From contig CAMBZT010000004.1 in assembly GCA_945872405.1 (NCBI GenBank), positions 1-64,000 on the forward strand: a stretch of 64,000 bases of DNA, read 5' to 3'. Below the pieces are notes generated by a model. The model was not told the origin of the DNA and searched no databases. It saw only the letters and a program-made list of their open reading frames with translations. Positions 35,938-44,694 of the stretch are shown one piece after another. The position numbers were made by a program, and so were the translations under genes. Origin of the DNA: Chitinophaga pinensis. GTDB taxonomy: Bacteria; Bacteroidota; Bacteroidia; Chitinophagales; CAMDFR01. The number at the start of each line of letters is the position of its first letter. The stretch's first letter is position 1.

Positions 35938-36866
35938 TGAAAAAATACATTTTACTTCTCATTTGTTTATGGATTACCTTAAAATTGGGTGCTCAACAAA
36001 CCTATCATTTTAGTCTGTTTACTGATAATGCTTTTATCCTCAATCCTGCAGCAACAGGCATAAAAAATCAAAGTGAGCTAAGTGTTTCATTCAGAAAACA
36101 ATGGCACAGAGTGAACCAATCCCCATTAACTTCTTTTCTTACATTTAACAGCAGCATACCCAATAAGCATATTGGCTTCGGTGTTTATGCGTATGATGAT
36201 GAGACAGGACCAACTGCCTTAACTGGTTTCGGAGCCAGTTTTGCTTATAGAATAACGAATGAACGTAATGGAGGATTTGCTAAAAAAGGAATGCGTAGTC
36301 TTTCGTTTGGCTTATCTGTCTCATGTGTTTATTCAAGATTAAATTTGAAGCAGGTCTTGTTGGATAATCCCTCAGACCCTCTAATAGCTACTGGTGGTTT
36401 TGGTCAAAAAGTTTATCCCGATGTGTCTTTTGGAGTGCTTTATAGCACTTCACAATTTTACACAGGATTTTCTATTCCTCAACTGTTGAACCTAAGCAGC
36501 GTATATAGAACTAATGGAAAATTTTCTAGCATAAAAAAAATGCAACATTATTACTTCACCTTGGGTGGAAAAATCAAATTCAATGATAAAAGATTTACTC
36601 TTGAACCAAATCTTTGGTTGAAGTATGTGATAGGAGGCTATCCACAAGGGGTGGCAAACTTACGACTAAATTTTGTAGGAAAAGGATACGCTGGTCTGAG
36701 TTACAGAAGTATTCATGGACTGACATTTGAGGGAGGTGTTTGGATTAAAAAAAGAATAAAAATAGGCTATGCCTATGATTTAGAAATATCAAAATATTTG
36801 CCTGACCTTGGAATGACCCACGAGATAATATTGAGCTATAAATTCAGGCCTGCTTATCAAAAGTAA
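35937..36866 (+). CDS. PorP/SprF family type IX secretion membrane protein
   Basis: 309 residues: signal peptide (1-19), then the family opening FTDNAFILNPAATG, then FRKQWHRVNQSPLTSF, then a series of amphipathic strands ending LSYKFRPAYQK, expected for an outer-membrane barrel. PorP/SprF proteins work with T9SS and bind type B cargo. The start is GTG, overlapping the upstream TAG by one base, so it must be translated by termination-reinitiation. No other T9SS machine gene (porK-N, sprA, porV) is in the window. Confidence 0.93.
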   Translation: MKKYILLLICLWITLKLGAQQTYHFSLFTDNAFILNPAATGIKNQSELSVSFRKQWHRVNQSPLTSFLTFNSSIPNKHIGFGVYAYDDETGPTALTGFGASFAYRITNERNGGFAKKGMRSLSFGLSVSCVYSRLNLKQVLLDNPSDPLIATGGFGQKVYPDVSFGVLYSTSQFYTGFSIPQLLNLSSVYRTNGKFSSIKKMQHYYFTLGGKIKFNDKRFTLEPNLWLKYVIGGYPQGVANLRLNFVGKGYAGLSYRSIHGLTFEGGVWIKKRIKIGYAYDLEISKYLPDLGMTHEIILSYKFRPAYQK

Positions 36867-37019
36867 TGAACGCTAGAAGTTGTCTTTTTTCCTTAATAAA
36901 ATTTCATGAGTAATAAATTTATTTACATTTTAAATCCCCTTAATAAATATTGTTAACAGATTAAGCATCTTCTTACTTTATAAAAAAAGCATTATTTTAG
37001 TTAAAAAAAATACTCAAGG

Positions 37020-37553
37020 CTAATACATGACAAGACTTTGAATATTATCAGAGATATTATTCAAAAGTTTTCTACCATTCAAAGAAGATAACTCAACAAA
37101 AAAGCTGTATTGAAGTACAATTCCGCCTTGTTGCTTAATTAGCTCAGCGGCAGCCATTGCCGTTCCTCCTGTAGCTAATAAATCATCGTGTATTAACACT
37201 TTTTTTCCTGGCTCAATAAATCCTTTATGCATCTCGATGGAGGCCTCACCATATTCCAACTTATAATGCACCGCGACTTTTTCCGCAGGTAATTTTCCCG
37301 CCTTCCTTATCATCACAAAAGGTTTTTTCATCTTTTGTGCTAATAAAATTCCAAACAAAAAACCACGACTTTCTATTCCACAAATTACATCAATTTCTTT
37401 ACTGAGATTCTTCTCCATCTCATCTACAATTGAGAGAGTGAGGTTGGGATCAAGAAAAATTGGTGTAACATCTTTAAACAGAATGCCTTTTTTAGGAAAA
37501 TCTGCAATATCTCTAATTGCCTTTTTTATTTTATATTGTAATGTCTCTGTCAT
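37020..37553 (-). CDS. apt: Adenine phosphoribosyltransferase
   Basis: Purine salvage: adenine plus PRPP gives AMP. 177 residues with the family opening IRDIADFPKKGILFKDVTP, the ESRGF motif, VMIRKAGKLPAEKV, and the PRPP loop LIHDDLLATGGTAMAA. All catalytic elements are present. It is convergent with the PorP/SprF gene (about 150 bases) and divergent from the CotH-like gene (about 90 bases). Confidence 0.97.
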   Translation of the reverse strand: MTETLQYKIKKAIRDIADFPKKGILFKDVTPIFLDPNLTLSIVDEMEKNLSKEIDVICGIESRGFLFGILLAQKMKKPFVMIRKAGKLPAEKVAVHYKLEYGEASIEMHKGFIEPGKKVLIHDDLLATGGTAMAAAELIKQQGGIVLQYSFFVELSSLNGRKLLNNISDNIQSLVMY

Positions 37554-37642
37554 AGAAGTGATTCAAACTTTTTGTGTTTAATGCAATAAATTAAATTTAT
37601 ATTCTGATTTAAAATATCAAAAATAGCATTAATATTGTTGAC

Positions 37643-39205
37643 ATGAAAAGAAACGATTATTTACTATTTGTTTTACTCTTTCTACAATCGACATTTGGCT
37701 TTTCACAGAGTGGCGTACAACTTTTTGATGAGACCTATATACATAGTATCAATATTCATTTTGATCAAGCTTTTTACTGGGATACCTTATCACAGCGATA
37801 TCTTGAGAGTATAGATCGTGGACCTCTTCCTGATTCTGCCTTGGGCCCAAACAATCCGCTTTTGAGTAGTTACATTACTATTGATGGCATCAGGACTGAT
37901 AGTGTTGGCGTGAAGCAAAAAGGTTATTACTCAAATTGGGGAGCTGATTCGAGTCTAAAAAAGCCACTCAAAATTACTTTTAATGAGTTTATTTCTGGCC
38001 GTAAGTACGATGGACTAACAGATATTAATTTATCTAACTCCTTTAAAGACCCAACTATGTTACATGATGCCTTAAGTTATAAGATAATGAGAGAGGCTGG
38101 AATAGATGCACCACGTACATCCTTTGCCAATGTATACATTAATGATAGTTTATGGGGAATTTATGTAGTTATTGAGCAAGTGAATAAAACTTTTTTACGT
38201 GAACATTTTGGCAATGACAATGGTAACCTGTATAAAGTTATTGAAAGTAATTTAGAAAATCATGGTTTATCATCTGAACCTTATAAGTTAGAGTTTGAAA
38301 AAAAAACAAACGAATCTGCTGATGATTGGACTGACATTATCGAGTTAGTTCAGAAGATAAATACAACATCTTATTTTGTTTATAATGACACCTTACCGAA
38401 ATATATTGATATGGAAGGTTTTTTGATGACTTTGGCCATTGATGTCGCCTTAAATAATTGGGATTCCTATTTTGATCATGGTCGAAATTTTTATTTATAT
38501 CATAATCCTTTGGATAACTTGTTTCACTGGATTCCTTGGGATTATAATTTATCTTTTGGTCAACAAGATTACCAAATTATGTTACCAGATTCTAGAGAAA
38601 GGAAACCAATTATTAAAAGATCGTTCAATAACTATGAGTTAAAACAACAATACTTAGCCGCTATTTGCGAAATCAACCAACATCATTTGACAAATGCTAA
38701 ACAAGACCCATACATTGATGAAACAATACGTACAATAAGCTCTTCTATTGAAAATGATCCTAACTATTTCTATCCATTTTATAGATTTAATGAAAGTATA
38801 AATATTGGGTATAGTGATTCTGATGAGATAGCCCCTTCTGTATGGGAAATCATCAATATAAAAGGATTAAAACCATGGATTTCAGAGAAGAATGATTTCC
38901 TTTATTTGGAGCTTTCCAATGAATTTTTTGAATGCGAAAACACATTGACCACCAAACAAATCATTCTGCAACCAGAGTTATATGTATATCCAAATCCAGT
39001 GAGTTCTTCTCTATTTATGCTACCAGCACATTGGAATTGTGCATTCATTCAATTCTCTATCTATGATACCAAAGGAATGCTGGTAGAATCTGGAGAGACA
39101 GATGATAACTTTTTAAACGTTGACTCGTTAAAAAATGGACTTTATATTCTCGAGGCAAAAAATAAGGATTTAACTTATCGGGGAAAGCTCTTCATTAAGC
39201 ATTAG
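37643..39205 (+). CDS. CotH-like kinase with T9SS type A sorting domain
   Basis: 520 residues. Signal peptide 1-22. The CotH domain spans about 80-330: DINLSNSFKDPTMLHDALSY, then DAPRTSFANVYIND, then WGIYVVIEQVN, then LYKV, and the metal/catalytic stretch NNWDSYFDHGRNFYLYHN with WIPWDYNLSFG. CotH proteins of spores are atypical protein kinases. The last 75 residues are a type A sorting domain: VYPNPVSSSLFM, then IYDTKGMLVESG, then LKNGLYILEA, then GKLFIKH. So the protein is predicted to reach the outside, where ATP is scarce; some CotH homologs may have other roles. A TAATATTG element lies just upstream. Confidence 0.88.
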   Translation: MKRNDYLLFVLLFLQSTFGFSQSGVQLFDETYIHSINIHFDQAFYWDTLSQRYLESIDRGPLPDSALGPNNPLLSSYITIDGIRTDSVGVKQKGYYSNWGADSSLKKPLKITFNEFISGRKYDGLTDINLSNSFKDPTMLHDALSYKIMREAGIDAPRTSFANVYINDSLWGIYVVIEQVNKTFLREHFGNDNGNLYKVIESNLENHGLSSEPYKLEFEKKTNESADDWTDIIELVQKINTTSYFVYNDTLPKYIDMEGFLMTLAIDVALNNWDSYFDHGRNFYLYHNPLDNLFHWIPWDYNLSFGQQDYQIMLPDSRERKPIIKRSFNNYELKQQYLAAICEINQHHLTNAKQDPYIDETIRTISSSIENDPNYFYPFYRFNESINIGYSDSDEIAPSVWEIINIKGLKPWISEKNDFLYLELSNEFFECENTLTTKQIILQPELYVYPNPVSSSLFMLPAHWNCAFIQFSIYDTKGMLVESGETDDNFLNVDSLKNGLYILEAKNKDLTYRGKLFIKH

Positions 39206-39266
39206 TTTATTCGACTAAAAGTGTTTAATTTTTTATAACTTAGTGTTCTGAAATCAAAAAAAATGT

Positions 39267-42200
39267 ATGTTAAAAAACTTACTTCAAAAACTAAACATCG
39301 GCTTAGTATTTCTTTTTATCAGTTGTTGGACTCTTTTTCTGTTTGTCGATTATTTTGTACATGAAAAATTTATTTCAAAGGCATTCAACAATGTGACCCT
39401 CTCCTCAATTCTACCGGTGATGCTCTTTCTTTTTTTGGGATTTGTATTCATACTCAAGCGAAAGGGTGAAGTGATCTCTGTAAAGAAAGTCTCCATTGAT
39501 GGATTGTCTGGATGGAAAATGATAGGATTTTTTTTCGTTCTAACTTTGGCTTATGTTACGACTTATGCCGGTTTTATTGATGCCTTCGAAGCTGAAAATA
39601 CGGCATCAACTGCAAGCTATGTCATTCTTGTGTTCTCACAACTCTTCTTTCTTATATTGATAATTCTTCCTTGCTTTGTAAGTGGCTCATTCCTACTTGA
39701 TTTGTTTCCAGTGTTTATAAATAACAAAAAAAGCAAGTTAATCATTGCTCTAGCTCTTGGTTTTGTGTGCAATGGTTTACTCCTTTTTGCAATCGCTGCT
39801 CTACATTTCATGACAGTTGCCACTGTGTTGGGGCTCTTTCTTTCGATATGTGTTTTAGGTTATAAAAGGTTTATTGCATTAAGTAAAGAAATTTTTATTG
39901 AAACTAGTAGTGTTTCAAGTTTAAATATCTTGGGACTATTATCTTTGTTCACCCTTTTGGTTTTCATAATTATTAATTTCAATTCATCTCTAAGACCCAT
40001 TCCAATTGGCTTTGATGAGTTGAGCCTTTATATGAATATACCAAAGCTGATAGCAGGCTATAACGGATTAACTCAAGGAGGTCAGGCATACAATTGGTCC
40101 ATATGGATGTCGCTCGGCTTTATTTTAAACAATAAAGTAGCCTTACCAACATTAATTTCAATTTTACCTGGAATATTATCTTGCTATGCTCTATACAGGA
40201 TTTCACGAAATTTTCTTGACACCAATTTTTCAATCTTATGTGCCGTTATCTTTTACATCATTCCAACAACAATTTGGCAGAGTAGTGCAGATGCAAAGAT
40301 TGATTTAGCGTTGGTTTTTTTTACATTAACTGCTGTATTATTGTTGCTTGAGAACAATAAAAAAAGTGAAAGTGTATATGTTCCATCTAAAATCTTAAGT
40401 AATCAAGTCTTTCGTTTTTTCCAAAATAAGATTTGGTTGAACACCTCTATCCTATTGGGTGTTTTACTTGGATATTCTTTTGGCATTAAGTATACTGCTA
40501 TTTTCTTTGTTATAGCAATCAGTGCAGGATTTATCTATAAGTATAGTCAATCATTAAGCATTGCAGCAGGGGTGGTTTTTTCTGGAATTGGTTTCATGTT
40601 TATTGGTAGACTTTATTCCTTTTCAGGAATAGAATTTGATAATGATTCACAAGTAAATTTAATTGGTTTTGTTTTTACTTTGCTCGCTTTAGTTTCACTT
40701 AGCATTCATATTTTTATTTATCGAATGCAGCATCTTAAAGGATTTTTATATCTTTTTGTATTGTTAGCTGTACTATCTTTTACTTTTTCGCCTTGGCTGT
40801 TAAAAAACTACCGTGAAACAAAAGCCGTGACCGTGAGTAATCTACTAAATGGTAAGTCTGCCTTAGAATCTATTGATAAAATCCTCAACTATTCAATTCC
40901 AACATCGCATTTTCATACGAGTAAGCATAAAGAAATATTGTATGCTCAAGTTGAAGGCGGAACACCAGATTATCGGAATGATAGCATTACTAACTATGTT
41001 AAAAATTATGGTAAGAACACAGGAAAATATGAAGAAGTGCAGAGATATATTGGATATGAGAAGGGTGTGCCTAAATATATTTCAATTTTTCATGATCTAG
41101 GCATTCTTCAAAACGTTGCCAACTTCCCTACTGATATTGGGATTTTTTTACTTGTTCTATTTCCGCTTCTTTTTTTAAGTCTTCGCAAACGTAACCTTTA
41201 TAGCAATCTATATAACATGATTCTCTTGGGTCTAGTTTTATTGATTTCTCTTTCCACCTTATACATTAGCGAAGATAAGCTTATTGCCAAGAGCTTTATG
41301 GCAAATATAGATAAGATAAAATTATTGAACCCCAACTATAGTCAGTTATTGATGAGTATTTATGTATTGATGGCAAGTTTTTTAAATAGCTTAATTTTGA
41401 TCTTTACATCTTTCTTCTTAAATCTATATAAAACTAATATAGTAAGCAGTTACCTTGTGTTGATAGCTGTCTTGCTTATCACATTTTTCGTGAACTATCA
41501 TACGATCAAAAATTGGGGAAAAGCAACTAAACTTTTATTCATTATCGCAGGATCTTCCTTTGTGACTTGGTGGTTTTTTGGAAGTGGTATTACTTGGTAT
41601 GCATTACCTGTGTTTGCACTTAGCATACCAGTTCTGTTTAGTTCGTTGACACACGAAGAAAGCGGAATATTGAAGGATAAGTATATTCGAGTACCTGTCT
41701 ATTTATTGATTTATAGTGGGTTACTAATCATGTTACTATTCAGACAAGAAAGCATGATGGTTACTTATAGTTATGACCCTAAGACCCCTTCGAACACTAA
41801 AATAAATAAATTATTTTTACAATACAGTCATGGAGTTCATACCGAAGATGAATGTATAGATATCATAAATAAAACAATAGCAAATACGGCTCAAGCCTTA
41901 AATAATGGTAATAATGAAAAGATACTTAGAGTAGGAACCTCCCTGAATTACTTTATAGCTAATAACGATGTTAGAGTTTACGAAGATAATCAACTAGATC
42001 TATTTAATGGTGTCTATACGAATTGGTATGGGACCAAGGATATCATCAGTGACAATTTTGTTGACAATAAGATAAGATATATTTTGTTTGATTTTGCAAC
42101 AGGCAATTTAGATAATACACCAGATAAATCACTTACAAAAAAAGTTGGCAATTTTTATGACTATATTTCCAACAACCCAAGAATTGAAGTTATCAATACA

Positions 42201-42335
42201 GATAGGCTTCTAGAGGACCCATCTTCAAAGGATTTGATCACGGAGAATGGTAAACAAGTCCCAGTAAAATATGGTATTTTTAATGGAACGAGGGTTATAC
42301 AAACTGGATCTTTAGTTTTACTCAAAATAAATTAA
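39267..42335 (+). CDS. Large polytopic GT-C-like membrane protein
   Basis: 1022 residues with about twenty hydrophobic helices and a C-terminal soluble domain of roughly 160 residues (from about 850). A loop after the early helices reads IPIGFDELSLYMNIPKLIAG, and a later one SSADAKIDLALVFFTLTA. These match the placement of the acidic motifs of GT-C glycosyltransferases, which use polyprenyl-linked sugars on the outer face of the inner membrane. I do not recognise a named family. It begins a same-strand run with GT2, DUF2304 and GT4 genes and ends nine bases before the GT2, supporting a glycan-assembly role. Confidence 0.65.
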   Translation: MLKNLLQKLNIGLVFLFISCWTLFLFVDYFVHEKFISKAFNNVTLSSILPVMLFLFLGFVFILKRKGEVISVKKVSIDGLSGWKMIGFFFVLTLAYVTTYAGFIDAFEAENTASTASYVILVFSQLFFLILIILPCFVSGSFLLDLFPVFINNKKSKLIIALALGFVCNGLLLFAIAALHFMTVATVLGLFLSICVLGYKRFIALSKEIFIETSSVSSLNILGLLSLFTLLVFIIINFNSSLRPIPIGFDELSLYMNIPKLIAGYNGLTQGGQAYNWSIWMSLGFILNNKVALPTLISILPGILSCYALYRISRNFLDTNFSILCAVIFYIIPTTIWQSSADAKIDLALVFFTLTAVLLLLENNKKSESVYVPSKILSNQVFRFFQNKIWLNTSILLGVLLGYSFGIKYTAIFFVIAISAGFIYKYSQSLSIAAGVVFSGIGFMFIGRLYSFSGIEFDNDSQVNLIGFVFTLLALVSLSIHIFIYRMQHLKGFLYLFVLLAVLSFTFSPWLLKNYRETKAVTVSNLLNGKSALESIDKILNYSIPTSHFHTSKHKEILYAQVEGGTPDYRNDSITNYVKNYGKNTGKYEEVQRYIGYEKGVPKYISIFHDLGILQNVANFPTDIGIFLLVLFPLLFLSLRKRNLYSNLYNMILLGLVLLISLSTLYISEDKLIAKSFMANIDKIKLLNPNYSQLLMSIYVLMASFLNSLILIFTSFFLNLYKTNIVSSYLVLIAVLLITFFVNYHTIKNWGKATKLLFIIAGSSFVTWWFFGSGITWYALPVFALSIPVLFSSLTHEESGILKDKYIRVPVYLLIYSGLLIMLLFRQESMMVTYSYDPKTPSNTKINKLFLQYSHGVHTEDECIDIINKTIANTAQALNNGNNEKILRVGTSLNYFIANNDVRVYEDNQLDLFNGVYTNWYGTKDIISDNFVDNKIRYILFDFATGNLDNTPDKSLTKKVGNFYDYISNNPRIEVINTDRLLEDPSSKDLITENGKQVPVKYGIFNGTRVIQTGSLVLLKIN

Positions 42336-42344
42336 TCATCCTAG

Positions 42345-43037
42345 GTGCTTACAACAAAAGACGACATTCTGGTAATCATACCTGTATATAATGAAGCCAC
42401 TCATATTGAGTCGCTTGCTGGTCTCATTCAAGGACAAGGATTCAAGCAGATTTGCATCATTAATGATGGTAGCACCGATAATATTGAAGAAATTCTTTTT
42501 GAAGCACCAACCATCATGTTACATCATATAATTAACAGAGGAGTAGGTGCAGCTACAGACACTGGATTTCGTTATGCAATTTTGAATAAATTTAATGCAG
42601 TAATCACCATTGATGCAGATATGCAACATGATGCAAAAGATTTGGATGTACTGTTTGATTCATACCTAGAAAGTAATGCAGATATTATCATAGGTAGTAG
42701 ATTTCTAAAATTAGATAATAAAATTCCAAAAATAAGACACGTGTATAACAAGATTGCTAATCTGCTTGTATTTGCTTTTAGTAATAGATGGATTACTGAT
42801 ACACAAAGTGGCTATAAGTTTATCACCAAAAAAGCGCTGGAAAATATTCAATTGAAGACTGATGGTTATGAATTTTGCAGTGAATTTATTATCAAAGCGC
42901 TGCAACAGAATTTCAAAATTCAAGAAGTCCCAATTCATGTATACTACACTGATTACTCTATGAAGAAGGGACAAAGTCTTGTAAATGGGTATAGAACCAT
43001 GATTAGTTTATTTAGCAACATTTTTTTTAAGGATTAG
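42345..43037 (+). CDS. Family 2 glycosyltransferase
   Basis: 230 residues, GT-A fold: the nucleotide-sugar opening VIIPVYNEATHIES, then IINDGSTDN, the metal motif in TIDADMQHD, and a later GSRFLKLDNKIPK and TDTQSGYKF. These are the marks of polyprenol-phosphate or lipid-linked sugar transferases of the DPM1/GT2 type. No C-terminal membrane helices are present. The start is GTG at 42345, nine bases after the upstream stop; there is no nearby ATG. With DUF2304 next to it the pair matches a common polyprenyl-phosphosugar arrangement. Confidence 0.9.
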   Translation: MLTTKDDILVIIPVYNEATHIESLAGLIQGQGFKQICIINDGSTDNIEEILFEAPTIMLHHIINRGVGAATDTGFRYAILNKFNAVITIDADMQHDAKDLDVLFDSYLESNADIIIGSRFLKLDNKIPKIRHVYNKIANLLVFAFSNRWITDTQSGYKFITKKALENIQLKTDGYEFCSEFIIKALQQNFKIQEVPIHVYYTDYSMKKGQSLVNGYRTMISLFSNIFFKD

Positions 43038-43054
43038 TTATCTTTGATATCAAG

Positions 43055-43396
43055 ATGGAAATATATCAGATTTTAGTACCTCTAGTTGCAGTTTTATTCA
43101 TGTATGTGAGTGTCAGACAATATATGAGTGGGAGGAATACTTTTTTTGAGATGTTTAGTTGGTGTTTCATTTGGTTTTTTATTATTGTTGTCGCTATCAT
43201 TCCTGATCTTATTACCATTTATCTTGCACGTGCGCTAGGAATAAAAAGTAATGTCAATGCAATTGTATTTTTGAGCTTAGGAATTTTATTTTTTCTTCAA
43301 TACAATTTATTTCTTACCATCAAACGTCAGAATAAGACGATTACTGATTTAGTTAAAAAAATAGCTCTTGACAATAAAAAAGAGTTACCAAAATAG
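43055..43396 (+). CDS. DUF2304 family small membrane protein
   Basis: 113 residues with three hydrophobic segments (about 5-20, 30-50 and 65-92) and a lysine-rich, coil-like C tail (IKRQNKTITDLVKKIALDNK). It matches the DUF2304 pattern, found next to GT2 glycosyltransferase genes. It may hold the GT2 at the membrane or act as a lipid-sugar flippase part, but no activity is proven. It is directly followed by the GT4 gene: the TAG ends at 43396 and the ATG begins at 43397. Confidence 0.85.
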   Translation: MEIYQILVPLVAVLFMYVSVRQYMSGRNTFFEMFSWCFIWFFIIVVAIIPDLITIYLARALGIKSNVNAIVFLSLGILFFLQYNLFLTIKRQNKTITDLVKKIALDNKKELPK

Positions 43397-44479
43397 ATGC
43401 ACATTCTATTCGTTTTAGAACATTACTTTCCATACATTGGTGGAGCAGAGAAGCTCTTTAAGAGTTTGACTGAATCTATGGTAAAAGAAGGCTTCGAGGT
43501 AACTGTATTGACCACAAAGCATGACTCTATAATACTTTCAAATGAAGTCATCGGTGGGGTAAATGTTGTAAGATTACCGTTCAATAATAGATTTCTTTTT
43601 ACTTTTTTTAGTTTCCCATTTTTGATAAAATTTGTCAAAAAATGCGATATTGTTCATACCACTTCTTATAATGCAGCCGTTCCCGCATTTTTTGCTGGAA
43701 AATTTTGCAAAAAGCCTGTTTACATTACTTTTCATGAAGTGTGGAGCGGTTTATGGTTTAATTTGCCCTTTTATTCCTTCGTTCATAAAATTGGCTACTA
43801 TCTTTTTGAGAAAATGATTTTAAAACTTCCTTTTGACAAGTATATTGCTGTTTCGGAATACACTAAAAAATGTTTGCTGGAAAGTGGAATTAAAGAATCA
43901 AAAATTGAACAAATTTATAATGCAATAGACTATGAGCTGATAGCTCAATATCAAGAACAAAAGACTCCTAAAAAGCATGTTTTTTCTTATTATGGTAGGC
44001 TTGGCGCAAGCAAAGGACTAGACATTTTATTAGGTGCACTATTAGAATTGAAAGAAGAAAAAGTAAATTTCACTTGTCAACTCATTATACCTCAATACCC
44101 AAGGTCAGTCTATTATGAAATAATAGATATTATCTCTAAATATGAAATTATAAAGCATATAGAAATTTATCATGAATTAAGTGAGAAAGAGTTGTATCAT
44201 AGAATTCAAGATAGCTCCTTTGTTGTGATCCCATCCTATAGTGAAGGCTTTTGTTTTGTGGCAGCAGAGTGTAGTGCTTTACAAATTCCAGTAGTCTCAT
44301 CAGGTAAAGGGGCACTTAGAGAAACTGTTTCTGGTAAGTATATAGAAATGTTGGACCTGACGATAAAGGATCTTAAAGCTGCCTTAGAAAAAGGCATTAG
44401 TGGAGAATGGTGTTATAAGGAGAATCGAATTTTTCCGATGACGGAAATGATTCAATCTTATTTGAAAGTATATAGTTAA
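43397..44479 (+). CDS. Family 4 glycosyltransferase
   Basis: 360 residues, GT-B fold: N half opening ILFVLEHYFPYIGGAEKL, VTVLTTKHDS and HTTSYNAAVPAFFAGK; C half with SYYGRLGASKGLDILLGAL and the EX7E-type motif in SYSEGFCFVAAECSAL, where both glutamates are present. This type transfers sugars in surface polysaccharide or lipid-linked oligosaccharide synthesis. It ends the four-gene run that starts with the GT-C-like protein. The palindromic terminator at 44662 follows after about 180 bases. Confidence 0.92.
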   Translation: MHILFVLEHYFPYIGGAEKLFKSLTESMVKEGFEVTVLTTKHDSIILSNEVIGGVNVVRLPFNNRFLFTFFSFPFLIKFVKKCDIVHTTSYNAAVPAFFAGKFCKKPVYITFHEVWSGLWFNLPFYSFVHKIGYYLFEKMILKLPFDKYIAVSEYTKKCLLESGIKESKIEQIYNAIDYELIAQYQEQKTPKKHVFSYYGRLGASKGLDILLGALLELKEEKVNFTCQLIIPQYPRSVYYEIIDIISKYEIIKHIEIYHELSEKELYHRIQDSSFVVIPSYSEGFCFVAAECSALQIPVVSSGKGALRETVSGKYIEMLDLTIKDLKAALEKGISGEWCYKENRIFPMTEMIQSYLKVYS

Positions 44480-44661
44480 TCTGAAAAGAGTAATACCTAA
44501 AGTACATACGCAAAAGACCAAGCTACTTCTTGTTTTTTCAAGACTTTTTATAAAAAAAATACAGAGGTATTGCTATGAAGTTTCTTTGCATCGTCTTAAA
44601 AAATTTAACAGCTGAATGTAAGTCTGTTTTATAAATCCATTTGGTATTGATTATAAAAAAA

Positions 44662-44687
44662 GAAGCCCTTCAAATTTGAAGGGCTTC
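44662..44687. terminator. Bidirectional intrinsic terminator between the GT4 and secDF genes
   Basis: A perfect 26-base palindrome, GAAGCCCTTCAAA with TTTGAAGGGCTTC, flanked by A and T runs. It serves the convergent plus-strand glycosyltransferase and minus-strand secDF units; it is seven bases past the secDF stop. Confidence 0.88.
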
Positions 44688-44694
44688 TTTTAAT

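Noticed and set aside
44562-44590. A stretch (AGAGGTATTGC) slightly like the repeat element near 9.1 kb and 50.6 kb
   Set aside because: Only about nine bases agree, with no paired arms, so it is likely chance.
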